DNA of 64,000 nt from an uncultured Draconibacterium sp. (GTDB taxonomy: Bacteria; Bacteroidota; Bacteroidia; Bacteroidales; Prolixibacteraceae), in the NCBI GenBank assembly GCA_947492175.1, contig CANLMQ010000002.1:261945-325944 (forward strand). Direction: 5' to 3'. Shown here one piece after another: positions 8,943 through 19,465 of the stretch. The notes below the pieces were generated by a model. That model did no database searches. It saw nothing but the letters and a program-made list of their open reading frames with translations, and was not told the DNA's origin. The first letter of the stretch is position 1, and each line of letters starts with the position of its first letter. The translations under genes and the position numbers were made by a program.

Positions 8943-11198
8943 CTATTCCACAACAAAGTCAGCCCTTAACCGGGCATCAGAACTCCCCCCAATCCATAAA
9001 TAAAATTCGCCGGGTTCGGTAACTTCCTCCATTTCCTGGTTATAAAATGCCAACTCCGAAGTATTTATTTTAAAACTTACTTTTTGAGACTCGCCGGGTT
9101 TTAATAATACTCTTTTAAATCCTTTTAATTCTTTTACCGGACGTGTAACCGATCCTGTCAAATCGCGAATATAAAGTTGTACAACCTCCTCACCAACAAA
9201 ATTACCTGTGTTCTCAAGCATTACCGAGGCAACCACGTCATCTCCCAATTTTACTTTGGGTATTTCAATACTAAGGTTTTTATATTCAAAAGTGGTGTAC
9301 GATAAACCAAATCCAAACGGATAAAGCGGGGCAAAACCAAGATCGAGATAATGCGACGTATTTCCCAATGATGTTTGTGTTGAGTTTAAAGGAATATCAT
9401 CTATACAAACCCAACTTTTCGGATCAACAGGCCGCCCGGTGTTTTTGTGATTGTAATAAATTGGTATCTGCCCAGCCGATTTTGGAAAGGATACCGGTAA
9501 TTTAGCAGAAGGATTTGAAATTCCCATCAATAAATCAACCAATGCAGGTCCTCCCATCGTTCCGGGATGGAAAGCATATAAAACCGCATCTGCATATGTA
9601 CTTGCCTCTCCAATTGCCAAAGGGCGACCGGCCATAACAACCAACACAATTGGTTTTCCGGCTTTTGAAACAGCTTCCAATAATTCTTTCTGTACCCCCG
9701 GCAGGTCAATTGATGCCCGACAATGAGCTTCTCCGGAAAGGATGGCTTCTTCGCCCAAACACATCACAACTATATCAGCTTGTTGTGCGGTATTTGCAGC
9801 CTGTGCAAAATCTGCTTTATCTTTTGATCTCGTGTACTTTAATCCTTCAGCAAATACTACTTTATCTGCACCTAATTTCGATCGTAAAGCTTCAAGAGGA
9901 GTCACTGTCAAATCACTATCTCCATCGAAAATCCAGGTTCCCAATTGTTCGTATTTTTGATTTGCCATAGGACCGATAACAGCTACCTTGTTAATGTTAT
10001 TGGTTAGTGGTAAAATGTGGTTTTCGTTTTTAAGTAATACCATACTTTGTGTTGCTGCTTTTTTGGCTACATCCAGGTATTCAGGCAATGCAAACTTGTT
10101 TTGATCTTCCACTTTTACATACGGATCTTCAAATAATCCTAAATCGAATTTAATTTTTAAGATTCTGTAAACAGCATCATCTAATAATTTTTTGTCCACT
10201 TTACCTTCATCAACCAGTTCTTTCATATGCATTTTATACGACTCCGAAGTCATTTCCATATCAACACCGGCGGTAATTGCTTTATACGCCGCATCTTTTG
10301 GATTGGCGGCAAATCCATGCGAAATCATTTCGGTTACTGAAGCCCAATCACTTACAACAAAACCATTGAAATTCCACTCGTCGCGCAGTACTTTTTTAAG
10401 CAGAAATCGATTACCAGTTGCAGGCACTCCGTTCAGATCGTTGAATCCCGACATAAAAGAGCCAACTCCAGCTTCTTCTGCCGCCTTAAACGATTTCAGA
10501 TAAACATTTCGTAATTCGTTTTCCGGTATCAGAGTGGTATTGTAATCACGTCCGCCTTCGGCTGCACCATATCCTGCAAAATGTTTGGCACAAGCCAGAA
10601 TAGTTCCATTGTCGCTCAAGTTTTTTCCCTGAAAACCCTCAACCATGGCCACTCCCATAACAGAAGTCAGGTATGGATCTTCGCCACAGCTTTCTGCAAT
10701 TCTTCCCCAACGCGCATCGCGGCTAATGTCAATCATTGGTGCGAAAGTCCAGTTTACACCCGATGACCAGGCTTCTTTTGCTGCAACCCCGGCACTCTTT
10801 TTTACAAGCTCCGGATTCCAGGTTGCTGCCTGCCCCAAAGGAATCGGAAATACAGTTTTAAAACCATGAATTACATCTCTGCCTATGATTAATGGAATAC
10901 CCAAACGACTCTCTTCAAGCGCAATTCTTTGCATTTCATTAATGGTTTTTACATCCACTTCATTTATTATCGATCCTATTTTTCCATCGATAATGTCTTG
11001 TTTTAAATGATCGGGAATCTGTCCATTAAAACCACTAATTTGCTGCATTTGCCCTATCTTTTCTTCAAGGGTCATTTGCTTAATCAAATCATGGATTTTC
11101 TTATCATTCATACCCTCTCTTCCGGCATGCTGATTCAGGCATCCCGTTAATATTAGTAAGGCACTGACTATATATAGACTAAAAAAGTGTTTCATCAT
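8943..11198 (-). CDS. bglX: GH3 beta-glucosidase, BglX type, lipoprotein
   Basis: The 751-residue protein has a lipoprotein signal (LILTGC, Cys20), a GH3 N-terminal TIM-barrel domain (about 35-355), the GH3 C-terminal sandwich domain (about 390-620) and a fibronectin-III-like end domain (about 665-745). The family signatures GRDVIHGF, GEDP, KHFAGYG and GFVVSDW are present; Asp284 in SDW is the predicted nucleophile. It would remove glucose from the non-reducing ends of beta-glucan oligosaccharides released by the GH16 enzyme upstream. It is the last gene of the operon, before a strong terminator. Substrate preference (beta-1,3 versus other linkages) is inferred from the neighbour. Confidence 0.9.
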   Translation of the reverse strand: MMKHFFSLYIVSALLILTGCLNQHAGREGMNDKKIHDLIKQMTLEEKIGQMQQISGFNGQIPDHLKQDIIDGKIGSIINEVDVKTINEMQRIALEESRLGIPLIIGRDVIHGFKTVFPIPLGQAATWNPELVKKSAGVAAKEAWSSGVNWTFAPMIDISRDARWGRIAESCGEDPYLTSVMGVAMVEGFQGKNLSDNGTILACAKHFAGYGAAEGGRDYNTTLIPENELRNVYLKSFKAAEEAGVGSFMSGFNDLNGVPATGNRFLLKKVLRDEWNFNGFVVSDWASVTEMISHGFAANPKDAAYKAITAGVDMEMTSESYKMHMKELVDEGKVDKKLLDDAVYRILKIKFDLGLFEDPYVKVEDQNKFALPEYLDVAKKAATQSMVLLKNENHILPLTNNINKVAVIGPMANQKYEQLGTWIFDGDSDLTVTPLEALRSKLGADKVVFAEGLKYTRSKDKADFAQAANTAQQADIVVMCLGEEAILSGEAHCRASIDLPGVQKELLEAVSKAGKPIVLVVMAGRPLAIGEASTYADAVLYAFHPGTMGGPALVDLLMGISNPSAKLPVSFPKSAGQIPIYYNHKNTGRPVDPKSWVCIDDIPLNSTQTSLGNTSHYLDLGFAPLYPFGFGLSYTTFEYKNLSIEIPKVKLGDDVVASVMLENTGNFVGEEVVQLYIRDLTGSVTRPVKELKGFKRVLLKPGESQKVSFKINTSELAFYNQEMEEVTEPGEFYLWIGGSSDARLRADFVVE

Positions 11199-11266
11199 TT
11201 CTGTATTACAAATTTCAAAATCGTTTTCTGTAAGTTCTTACAAATGCTATACTGGCTAAGTTTTAT

Positions 11267-12604
11267 TTATTCATTTGGCTGATAAACCCTCACGTAATCT
11301 ACTTCCATACTTTGTGGGAAAATGGTATTATCAATTCCTTGCACCCCGCCCCAGTTACCACCAACAGCTACATTCAATATAAAAAACTGCGGTTTATTAA
11401 ATGGCCAGTTATCTTCGCCTTTGGTTGATGGTGCATATCGGTGTGTTACATTTTCGGGCGAATCGGTGTAAAAAACCAGTTCTTTTTCAGTCCAGATCAG
11501 ACCGTAAATATGAAATTCTTCTTCGGCGGTTTCCAGCGTCTTATTATTGCCATTTCCATTTGCACCTGAACCCGCAGTTGTATGTACAGTTGCGTGTACT
11601 GTATTGGGTTGATATCCCACATATTCCATAATATCTATTTCGCCACATGCCGGCCAGCCAACCGAACCAATATCGGCTCCAAGCATCCATATTGCCGGCC
11701 AAATTCCCTTACCCGAAGGAAGTTTTGCCCGAATCTCCATTTTTCCGTAGGCAAATTCTTTTTTCCCTTTGGTGATCAATCGTGTTGAGGTATACGATCC
11801 CACAGAAGTATTGTCATTGACTTTTTTTGCAGTAAGAATTAATATTCCATCCTTAATTTCAGCATTGTCGCCTTTTGTGTAATTCTGAAGCTCGTTATTC
11901 CCCCAGCCTGTTGCTCCGGTTTCAAACGTCCAGTTCGAAGTATTTACAGCAGTCCCGTCAAATTCATCGGCCCAGCTTAATGAAAAACTATTGATGTAAT
12001 CCGGATCATCTCTCGTTATATTTACCGTTTGTTTTTCCGAATAAACAGCACTCCCTTTTGTTACCTGCAACTCAATCTCATAGCTGCCTTTAAAGGGAAA
12101 ATAAGCTGTTGTATATGTTTCGTTTTCAATCTCTTTATCGCGGTAGGTCCATTTAAATGAAGAAAATTCGCCAACTGAAGTATTTTCCAGGTTAACCTTG
12201 TTTGGATTTGTGGCATCAACAGTTGCAGTAAACGAAACAAGCAAATCGTCCTTTGTAATGCTTACATTTTTTGATACAGTTTCGCGATTACCATCAAAAT
12301 CTATAATTGTAAGTCTGGTCAAGTACGATCCTGCCTGAGGATAGTACATTTCATAGATTTTGCTTTTTTCGGTATTTGATGCGGTTTCTCCATTTCCAAA
12401 ATCCCAATCCAACAGATAATATTCTCCTTCCGACTGATTGGAGAAACGCACATTGTTTTCGTCGATAAATTCGAAACCGAAGCCGGCACGAAAAGACGAT
12501 CCGGTATTTTCTTCTCCGCATGAACTTATAAATGGTAACATTACAATAGTTACCAGAGAAAAGGAAAACCACTTATTAATTTTTATTTTCACCGCAGCCA
12601 ACAT
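11267..12604 (-). CDS. GH16 endo-beta-1,3-glucanase (laminarinase-like) lipoprotein with PKD domains
   Basis: The lipobox FISSC places the lipid on Cys29. Two PKD-like domains follow (about 40-117 and 122-198), the first with the typical WDFGNGE core. The GH16 domain fills residues 205-445 and contains GEIDIMEYVG, giving Glu322 as nucleophile, Asp324 as helper and Glu327 as acid/base. The extra methionine in E-I-D-I-M-E is the form found in laminarinases and related bacterial endo-glucanases, and it contains the subsite tryptophans in GIWPAIWMLG. It likely cuts laminarin-type glucan at the cell surface. Expression may be reduced relative to the upstream genes by the hairpin at 12702-12727. 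Confidence 0.9.
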   Translation of the reverse strand: MLAAVKIKINKWFSFSLVTIVMLPFISSCGEENTGSSFRAGFGFEFIDENNVRFSNQSEGEYYLLDWDFGNGETASNTEKSKIYEMYYPQAGSYLTRLTIIDFDGNRETVSKNVSITKDDLLVSFTATVDATNPNKVNLENTSVGEFSSFKWTYRDKEIENETYTTAYFPFKGSYEIELQVTKGSAVYSEKQTVNITRDDPDYINSFSLSWADEFDGTAVNTSNWTFETGATGWGNNELQNYTKGDNAEIKDGILILTAKKVNDNTSVGSYTSTRLITKGKKEFAYGKMEIRAKLPSGKGIWPAIWMLGADIGSVGWPACGEIDIMEYVGYQPNTVHATVHTTAGSGANGNGNNKTLETAEEEFHIYGLIWTEKELVFYTDSPENVTHRYAPSTKGEDNWPFNKPQFFILNVAVGGNWGGVQGIDNTIFPQSMEVDYVRVYQPNE

Positions 12605-12701
12605 TATTACAATTCTTTTTAGTGAAGATATTTATCGGAAGTACCCAGATCATACCAATCCCTTCTTCAGAATTCATTCGGTTTTAAACATTAAAAGTTT
12701 T

Positions 12702-12727
12702 AAAAGGAGAGATTTCTCTCTCCTTTT
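12702..12727 (-). terminator. Intra-operon hairpin/terminator between binding protein and GH16 genes
   Basis: A perfect 11-bp stem (AAAAGGAGAGA) with a 4-nt loop lies 15 nt downstream of the binding-protein stop codon on the minus strand, followed by T-rich sequence. It could terminate part of the transcripts or stabilise the 3' end of the susCD part. Confidence 0.65.
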
Positions 12728-12741
12728 ATCAAACCAAACTA

Positions 12742-14505
12742 TTACTGTATTGAAGCAGATTTAATTCCCTCAACGTGAGGACCTGCCAATTCGTCGAAAT
12801 AAAATTCGTGTGTTCCGCTACCATTCCCAGGATTTAACATGATACGGATGATATTATAGAATCCGTTATTAAATCTGTCATCGGTTGTTATATCGCTTGT
12901 AAATTGGTCACCTGTCCAGTCCCATCCGGCTCCAACACCAGCGAAATCATATTCCACAACTTCCCAGGTATTCTCCTGCTTAATAGTATAAGTAAGTTCT
13001 GCACCGGTTTGCCAAGCATTTCCGCCTCTATCGGTGTTTTCAAACTTAAGCAATACAACATCTCCGGCTTTACCATAAACCTTTAGCTTTATTAAACTCT
13101 TTTGGCGTAAATCGAAGCGGTAACCTGATGGTAATTTCATGTTTGCATTCGCCCACTCGTTATCTGTTTTTGAGTAGAATCCTACTTTTGAACTCTTATT
13201 GGGATATGTTTTGTAGGGATTATCGACTACAGCGACAGAACAATTTTCGCCATTTACAGGTGCAAGAGTTACTTCACTAAAGTCGGCATACATAACAATT
13301 TCATCCAGTAAAAACTCTTCATAATCCGGATGGTTATCTGTAACATCAACGGTAATTGTTTTTACAATTTCTCCCAGGCTTGTTTCCACAGAAATTGTAA
13401 CCATATACGATCCTTTGCGCATATAAGTATTCGTTACACGTTCATTCAGATCAGTTGTTTCCTCAATAGTACCATTCCCAAAATCAACTGTAAATTTTTC
13501 AATAGATTCTCCTACCGGAATGTTGGTAACATTAATTCCTGCTTCAAAAGTATTTATTTCGCCTGTTTCGCCGACAACAGCCTCTAATTCAATTTTTGGC
13601 AGTTCGTAACCTTTGGGTATTAGCAAATAATACCATCTGTTACCATCGCCACCAATACAACTTAATGAAATCTTATTTTCAGAAAGTTCCTCAATTCTGA
13701 ATTCATCGTTTATAGCACCATAATCGAAACCAAAAAATACGGGAGTTTCTGAACTAAAAACAATATAATCACCGTCATCTTTAGTAACTATTGTCCATGT
13801 TGCTGAAGAAGGAGTATAATTTACTTTACAATCAGGTTCACCATATAATGGAACAGGATTTGAATATTCAGGTAAATCTTTCCTGTAATCCTTTACGTAT
13901 GAATCTCCGTTATTTTTGAATTCAAAACCAAATCCGTCAATTTTAAACACAAACTCATCATCATAAGCACCTGAATTCGTTTTTTGCAAAGATGTAGCTC
14001 CCCACCATTCGGGCCAGTTTCCTCCAGCGGGACCAATACCAAAATGGCCCCAGGTTAAACTATCAACTACCCATGTTTTTCCCTGGCTTGCATTTATTCC
14101 TCCACTCAAAAAAATGTATTTCTCATCGGTAAAAATAGAATAGTCGGTTTCTGTAGTAGTGTGTGTTTTTGTGATACTTGTACTACCGCCATTGGTGGTA
14201 ATCGTCATTGTAATTATGTAGTCACCCGGCAGTGGATAATAGGCCGTTGCTGATTCCTTGTTTACTTTAGCACCATTTCCCAAATCGAATTTTACACTAT
14301 AAACGCCTGAAATACTCGGGCTAACCAATGCCACATTAAAGTGGTAATCGTCGTTTCCTGGTGAGATCGAAAAATCCATTACGCTTGCATCTGGTGGCAA
14401 GTTAAAGCTCGATTCAGGGTTTTCATCCATAAATGGTTCGCAGCTGAATAAAATAACTAGCAGCGCAAACACACCCAGTAATTTGAAATATATTTTGTTC
14501 TTCAT
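12742..14505 (-). CDS. PKD-containing surface glycan-binding lipoprotein (SusE/F-position)
   Basis: The 587-residue protein has a lipobox (VILFSC, Cys22). PKD-like domains lie near 40-120 and 310-400 (each with a DFGNG-type turn). Between them is a domain of about 180 residues rich in Trp and Gly that starts WVVDSLTWGHFGIGP, and the C-terminal 180 residues look like a carbohydrate-binding sandwich ending HEFYFDELAG. It sits directly after susD, the usual position of surface glycan-binding proteins that hold polysaccharide for the SusCD transporter. No catalytic motif is seen. Laminarin binding is inferred from the GH16 and GH3 neighbours. Confidence 0.75.
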   Translation of the reverse strand: MKNKIYFKLLGVFALLVILFSCEPFMDENPESSFNLPPDASVMDFSISPGNDDYHFNVALVSPSISGVYSVKFDLGNGAKVNKESATAYYPLPGDYIITMTITTNGGSTSITKTHTTTETDYSIFTDEKYIFLSGGINASQGKTWVVDSLTWGHFGIGPAGGNWPEWWGATSLQKTNSGAYDDEFVFKIDGFGFEFKNNGDSYVKDYRKDLPEYSNPVPLYGEPDCKVNYTPSSATWTIVTKDDGDYIVFSSETPVFFGFDYGAINDEFRIEELSENKISLSCIGGDGNRWYYLLIPKGYELPKIELEAVVGETGEINTFEAGINVTNIPVGESIEKFTVDFGNGTIEETTDLNERVTNTYMRKGSYMVTISVETSLGEIVKTITVDVTDNHPDYEEFLLDEIVMYADFSEVTLAPVNGENCSVAVVDNPYKTYPNKSSKVGFYSKTDNEWANANMKLPSGYRFDLRQKSLIKLKVYGKAGDVVLLKFENTDRGGNAWQTGAELTYTIKQENTWEVVEYDFAGVGAGWDWTGDQFTSDITTDDRFNNGFYNIIRIMLNPGNGSGTHEFYFDELAGPHVEGIKSASIQ

Positions 14506-14535
14506 TTTAGTCTTTTTATTGATTAAAATTTAAGC

Positions 14536-16131
14536 CTACTGATACGCAGGAACCATCTGTTTTAGTACCCCATCATTTGTATTTCTTATTTCGCTTGCCG
14601 GAATCGGGAACATTCCCCATGTGTTGGCTTTAAAAGTACGGGGACTGAAGTGCGATGGATTGGAAACATCAGACGGAACATTGAAACTATCGTTGATTTT
14701 TTCAGCAGCATAGTCGTTTCCTCTTCGTAACAAATCCCATTTACGTAATCCTTCTCCTCCAAATTCAACACGACGCTCGTGGTAAATATCATCTAATGTA
14801 ATAGCAGAAAGTGCAGCATCCTCGCCTAAAGCCCGGACTCTTACCTGGTTTAAATATCCGGTTGCTTTTACATTATTATCCAAATTTAACTCGGCAGCCA
14901 TTAACAATACATCGGCATATCGAATATCTACATGGTTTCGGGGAAAGTTATGTGCAGCATCGCCACCGGATCCTATGTAATCGTTTAATGCCAGGTATTT
15001 TCCATTAAAATAACCGGTATTCATAAAAGCACGGGTGTAATTGTCCAGACGAACCTCTGCATCGTATAATGTCACGTCTTTTCTCGGATCTCCGTCTTCA
15101 AACTCATTGGCCAGACTCCAGGTTGGAGTTGAAAATGACCAGCCTGGAAAAATTTTACCGTTGTCTCCTTCCGGATTTCGAACACCAATCCAAACACTCG
15201 AAAAATTTCCGTTAATGTTCCAGCCTCCCCAATCACCTGACTTTGCTTTGTCGGAATACTGAATTTCAAGAATTGACTCTTCGTTATTTTGATTTTCCCA
15301 GCTCCAAAGTTCGGCATAATCTGAAACCAGAGAATATTCATTGCTCGCAATAATCGATTCCAGAGCCGATTTCGAGTAAGCTTTATCAATTGTTGTGCTT
15401 CCGTTACTCCATGCTGAAACACCAAGAACCGGTTTTGCAAATCCTTCGTGATACAGATAAATACGTGCAATTAACGCCTGTACGGCACCTTTGGAAATAC
15501 GTCCGGTTTCATCCGATGTTAACGAAACCGGCAATACCAATTCTGCCTTTAAAAGATCGGTTGCAATTTGCGTAAACAACTCATCAGGCGCACTTTGAGG
15601 AATTGTTTTATAGTCTTCAACCGAAGGTAAAACTTCAGCAATTAAAGGAGTATATCCGTAGTGACGAACAAGATCCCAGTAAAAATAAGCTCTTAAAAAC
15701 AGGGTTTCTGCTTCCAGTCTTTCCTTTAAACCATCAGTTACCCATTCAACTTCTTCCTGCTTTTGCAAATACAGGTTTGCACGGTAAATACCCGAGTAAC
15801 AACGATTCCACAAATCTGCTGCGGCATTGTTTTCAGCAGTCATATTAAACATTTCCATTTCCTGAAACTGGCTCATGTCGCTTACATTGGAGCCGCCACA
15901 AAAAGCATCATCCGAAAAAATGTCGGACATTGTAGGAACAAATTGCCAGTTTTGTACGGAATAAGCATCGTACACAGCAGAAACTGCGAGAAATGCCTGT
16001 TCTTCATTTTGATAATAGTTCGCTTCTACCTGGCCTGTTTTTGGGCTTAATTCCAAAAAGTCCTCCGAACATGACACCTGTATAAACAGCAGGGCAATGA
16101 AGCTGAATATATATATTGCTTTATTCTTCAT
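14536..16131 (-). CDS. susD: SusD/RagB-family outer-membrane glycan-binding lipoprotein
   Basis: A lipoprotein signal (FIQVSC, Cys21) is followed by the conserved SusD start (SEDFLELSP). The protein has the family's normal length (531 residues), a helical TPR-like N-terminal half and the C-terminal signatures NFPRNHVDIRYADVLLMAAE and HERRVEFGGEGLRKWDLLRRG. It acts as the lid of the SusC channel on the cell surface and captures oligosaccharide. It follows susC after 24 nt and is surely co-transcribed with it. Confidence 0.92.
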   Translation of the reverse strand: MKNKAIYIFSFIALLFIQVSCSEDFLELSPKTGQVEANYYQNEEQAFLAVSAVYDAYSVQNWQFVPTMSDIFSDDAFCGGSNVSDMSQFQEMEMFNMTAENNAAADLWNRCYSGIYRANLYLQKQEEVEWVTDGLKERLEAETLFLRAYFYWDLVRHYGYTPLIAEVLPSVEDYKTIPQSAPDELFTQIATDLLKAELVLPVSLTSDETGRISKGAVQALIARIYLYHEGFAKPVLGVSAWSNGSTTIDKAYSKSALESIIASNEYSLVSDYAELWSWENQNNEESILEIQYSDKAKSGDWGGWNINGNFSSVWIGVRNPEGDNGKIFPGWSFSTPTWSLANEFEDGDPRKDVTLYDAEVRLDNYTRAFMNTGYFNGKYLALNDYIGSGGDAAHNFPRNHVDIRYADVLLMAAELNLDNNVKATGYLNQVRVRALGEDAALSAITLDDIYHERRVEFGGEGLRKWDLLRRGNDYAAEKINDSFNVPSDVSNPSHFSPRTFKANTWGMFPIPASEIRNTNDGVLKQMVPAYQ

Positions 16132-16155
16132 TTTATTAGTTTTTAGACGTTTACA

Positions 16156-19100
16156 TTAAAAAGTAATATTTACACCTCCAAGTACAGTACGAGCCTGTGG
16201 ATAAATACCATGGTCGATTCCATTACTAAATACTCCTCCTCCAATTTCCGGGTCGTAACCTTTATAAGGAGTGAACGTGAGCAGATTTTCTGCTGTTACG
16301 TACAATCTCACCCTGCTTATTTTTATGTAGTCGGTTATATTTTCAGGGAGCGTATATCCCATAGTAATGTTTCTAAGTCGTACATAGCTTGCATCGTGAA
16401 CAAAGAAATCGCTAACGGTTTTCATGTTTTGGTTGTCGTCAACAAAAGTTACACGAGGATATTCGTTCGAAGTACCGGGACCAGTCCAGCGGTTTAGCCA
16501 ATCGCCACGATAATTGGTACCGTTCATGTCGTAACGACGAGTTGCATCGTACACTTCCTGCCCCAATGCAGCATAAATAAACATGCTAAAATCGAAACCT
16601 GCATATTCCAGATCAAGGTTAAATCCTCCTGTAAAATCCGGATAAGGAGATCCTAAATCAACACGATCATCGTCGGTAATAGAGCCATCGCCGTTTGCAT
16701 CAATAAAAATAATATCACCGGGTTTTGCATTGGGCTGAATTAATCCGCCATCGGCATTTGTATAATTTGCAATTTCCTCTTCAGTCTGAAAAATGCCATT
16801 GGTTTTTACTCCCCAGAAAATTCCCATTGGAGTTCCAACTCCCGCATATAAAACTCCCGACTGTCCAAAACCACCGTCTCCACCCTGAAGACGTTTTTCC
16901 GCATTTTGAATGTCAAGAACTTCATTTTTATTGTATGCTCCATTTATTGAAACACTTGCATAAACTTTACCTATTTGTTTTTTGTAGCTTACTTCTGCTT
17001 CAAATCCTGAGTTTTCAACTTCTCCTCCATTTATAATTGGAGCCGAGTTACCTACCAACATTGGAACAGGAGCAGTTACCAGCCAGTCTTTTGTGGTTTT
17101 TTTGTAGTAATCAAGCGAAACTCGCAGGCTGCTTTCTAAAATTGCCAGGTCAATACCAATGTTGGTTTGCTCAGAAGTCTCCCATTTTAACGATGGATTT
17201 GCAATTTTCTGAGGCTGTGTTCCGTTGTATTGTGTTTTGCTATCGCCAAAATAATAAATGTTTTGATTACCAATTATTGATGTATAACCAAAGTCTCCAA
17301 TATTCTCACTACCATTCTGCCCCCAGCTGGCGCGTATTTTTAAGATATCGATCTTGTCTTCCAGGCTACTCATAAAACCTTCTCGCGAGATTACCCATCC
17401 GGCAGAGAATGAGGGGAAGTATCCATATTTGTTTTCAGAGCCAAACCGAGAAGAACCATCTCGACGAAGAGTGGCTGCCAGCATGTATCGGTCTAAATAA
17501 TCGTAATTAATACGTCCAAAGATTGAAGCAACAGTGTGTTCACTATATCCGCCGTAAACATTAGCACTTTCCGGATCAGTAGCATTATCCAAATAAGAAT
17601 GCTCGAAATCATCGAAAATTACGTTCTTTTTTGATCCGCCAACATTCTCATACTTATCTTTAAAAGCAGTTGTACCGGCCATTAATGTAAAATGATGATC
17701 GTCCAATGTTTTATCATAAGTCAAAACATTTTCAAAATTCCAACGTGTATACAAGTCGTGACTTTTTGAAGCTTCATCATCTACAGTGAAATGCATGGCA
17801 TCAAGATAATAGAGTGGAGTATAACCTCTCCAGTCGACTGATGCATATTCGCCACTTATCGAAGATTTAAATGTAAGTCCTTGCAATGATTTCAAAATTT
17901 GACCAAAATCAATATCTCCGGTTAATCCTCCTATAAACTTACTGGTTGTAGTTTCTGAATTCAAATAGTTTAACAAAGCTACCGGATTGGTAATTTCCTG
18001 TAACCCAATCCCAAATTGTTCAGGAGTTGCCCAAGAACCATCGCCATTTGTTATCGGAACAATGGGTGGCATATTTATGGCCTGTGCCAGTCCATTACCG
18101 AAATGATCGTTGGTGTCTATTCCTTTACTAATAACACGTACCAAATTAATGTTGGTTCCCATTTTAAAGAACCCAAATTCGGAAACAGTATTTAAACGAT
18201 ACGAAAAACGCTCGTACTGTGACTTTCCTTTTGCAACAATACCTTCCTGGTTGAAATAATTTAATGATGACGAATAGGCTGTTGTTTCACTTCCGCCTGT
18301 AAATGAAACAGAGTGGTTTTGTTTTGGCGCATCGTAATTAAACATTTCGTTTTGCCAATCAGTATCAGCAGTAAAACCAGCAATATCTTCATTACTAAAA
18401 AACAAACTTCCGTTCCCGTTTACAGAAGCTTCGTTGGTAAGCATAACATATTCCTGCGCATTTAACAGATTCACCTTTTTCCACGGATTCTGTACTCCGT
18501 AATATCCATCATAACTTACAGTAAATCTCTCGTTGGTCTTTCCGCTTTTTGTTGTAATCAGAACTACCCCGTTTGCACCACGAGCTCCGTAAATAGCACA
18601 GGACGCAGCATCTTTCAGCACCTCAATCGACTCAATATCACTCGATGAAAGGAAATCAGTTCCGGCTCCACTCATTGGTAGTCCGTCGATAATATATAAT
18701 GGTTCAGCATCGCCATTAGTACCAATACCCCTTATACGAACAGAAACCTGGTCTCCAGGCTGACCTGAGTTTCCTGAAATAACAACACCTGCTGTTTTTC
18801 CCTGCAGTGCCTGTGTTACTCTCATATCAGAAGACTTTCTAAGGTCTTCTCCATCTACTTTTGAAATTGCTCCGGTTACCAGACTTTTCTTCTGAGTTCC
18901 ATATCCTACCACAACTACTTCATCAACATCAAAAGATGAACTTTCAAGCTGAACATTAATTTCAGATAGGCCTGATGTAACTACCTCTTTGGGTTTCGTT
19001 CCAATAAATGAATAAATCAGTACGGCATCTGTTGGAACCTTCAATTCGTAAACACCGTCGAAATTGGTAATTGTACCAATTGTAGTACCTTTTACAACTA

Positions 19101-19224
19101 CTGCTACTCCCGGCAATGGTTGTCCGTCGCTTGCCGATGTAACTACACCTTTAATGGTGGTCGTCTGAGCAAAGACACCAAAAGTTAGCAGAGTACAAAA
19201 AATCATTAAAAGAAATTTTTTCAT
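16156..19224 (-). CDS. susC: SusC/RagA-family TonB-linked outer-membrane transporter
   Basis: The 1022-residue protein starts with a signal peptide (cleaved after FGVFA), a carboxypeptidase-regulatory-like domain (about 22-100), a TonB-box region DEVVVVGYGTQKK near 103-115, a plug domain to about 235 with the LYIIDGLPM and IYGARGANGVVLITTK signatures, and a C-terminal barrel ending in VNITF. It imports oligosaccharides across the outer membrane using TonB energy, with SusD as lid. It is the first structural gene of the locus, 241 nt after the regulator gene. Substrate is inferred as beta-glucan oligosaccharide from the enzymes downstream. Confidence 0.94.
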   Translation of the reverse strand: MKKFLLMIFCTLLTFGVFAQTTTIKGVVTSASDGQPLPGVAVVVKGTTIGTITNFDGVYELKVPTDAVLIYSFIGTKPKEVVTSGLSEINVQLESSSFDVDEVVVVGYGTQKKSLVTGAISKVDGEDLRKSSDMRVTQALQGKTAGVVISGNSGQPGDQVSVRIRGIGTNGDAEPLYIIDGLPMSGAGTDFLSSSDIESIEVLKDAASCAIYGARGANGVVLITTKSGKTNERFTVSYDGYYGVQNPWKKVNLLNAQEYVMLTNEASVNGNGSLFFSNEDIAGFTADTDWQNEMFNYDAPKQNHSVSFTGGSETTAYSSSLNYFNQEGIVAKGKSQYERFSYRLNTVSEFGFFKMGTNINLVRVISKGIDTNDHFGNGLAQAINMPPIVPITNGDGSWATPEQFGIGLQEITNPVALLNYLNSETTTSKFIGGLTGDIDFGQILKSLQGLTFKSSISGEYASVDWRGYTPLYYLDAMHFTVDDEASKSHDLYTRWNFENVLTYDKTLDDHHFTLMAGTTAFKDKYENVGGSKKNVIFDDFEHSYLDNATDPESANVYGGYSEHTVASIFGRINYDYLDRYMLAATLRRDGSSRFGSENKYGYFPSFSAGWVISREGFMSSLEDKIDILKIRASWGQNGSENIGDFGYTSIIGNQNIYYFGDSKTQYNGTQPQKIANPSLKWETSEQTNIGIDLAILESSLRVSLDYYKKTTKDWLVTAPVPMLVGNSAPIINGGEVENSGFEAEVSYKKQIGKVYASVSINGAYNKNEVLDIQNAEKRLQGGDGGFGQSGVLYAGVGTPMGIFWGVKTNGIFQTEEEIANYTNADGGLIQPNAKPGDIIFIDANGDGSITDDDRVDLGSPYPDFTGGFNLDLEYAGFDFSMFIYAALGQEVYDATRRYDMNGTNYRGDWLNRWTGPGTSNEYPRVTFVDDNQNMKTVSDFFVHDASYVRLRNITMGYTLPENITDYIKISRVRLYVTAENLLTFTPYKGYDPEIGGGVFSNGIDHGIYPQARTVLGGVNITF

Positions 19225-19408
19225 AAGATTTGAATTAACGTTTTATTACAAAGTCGTATAAAATTTTGATGTGAAATAATCCGTATCAAACCTTATCTCC
19301 TAAAAAAACAACACTTCTTAAATACTACATTTAAGTGCAATTACTACATCAAAAACACATCAAAAAAATTATAACGTATTGATTTCTTGGTATTTTAATC
19401 TTGCAAAT

Positions 19409-19440
19409 GCATGTTTTCTTTACTACTTATAAAAACATGC
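19409..19440. promoter_or_regulatory. Inverted repeat between regulator gene and susC
   Basis: GCATGTTTT (19409-19417) and AAAACATGC (19432-19440) form a 9-bp inverted repeat with a 14-nt spacer, 26 nt beyond the regulator's stop codon and about 185 nt upstream of susC. No T-run follows on the minus strand, so it may be an operator or a transcript-end hairpin rather than a standard terminator. Confidence 0.35.
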
Positions 19441-19465
19441 TATACAACACCAGACATTAAAAATC

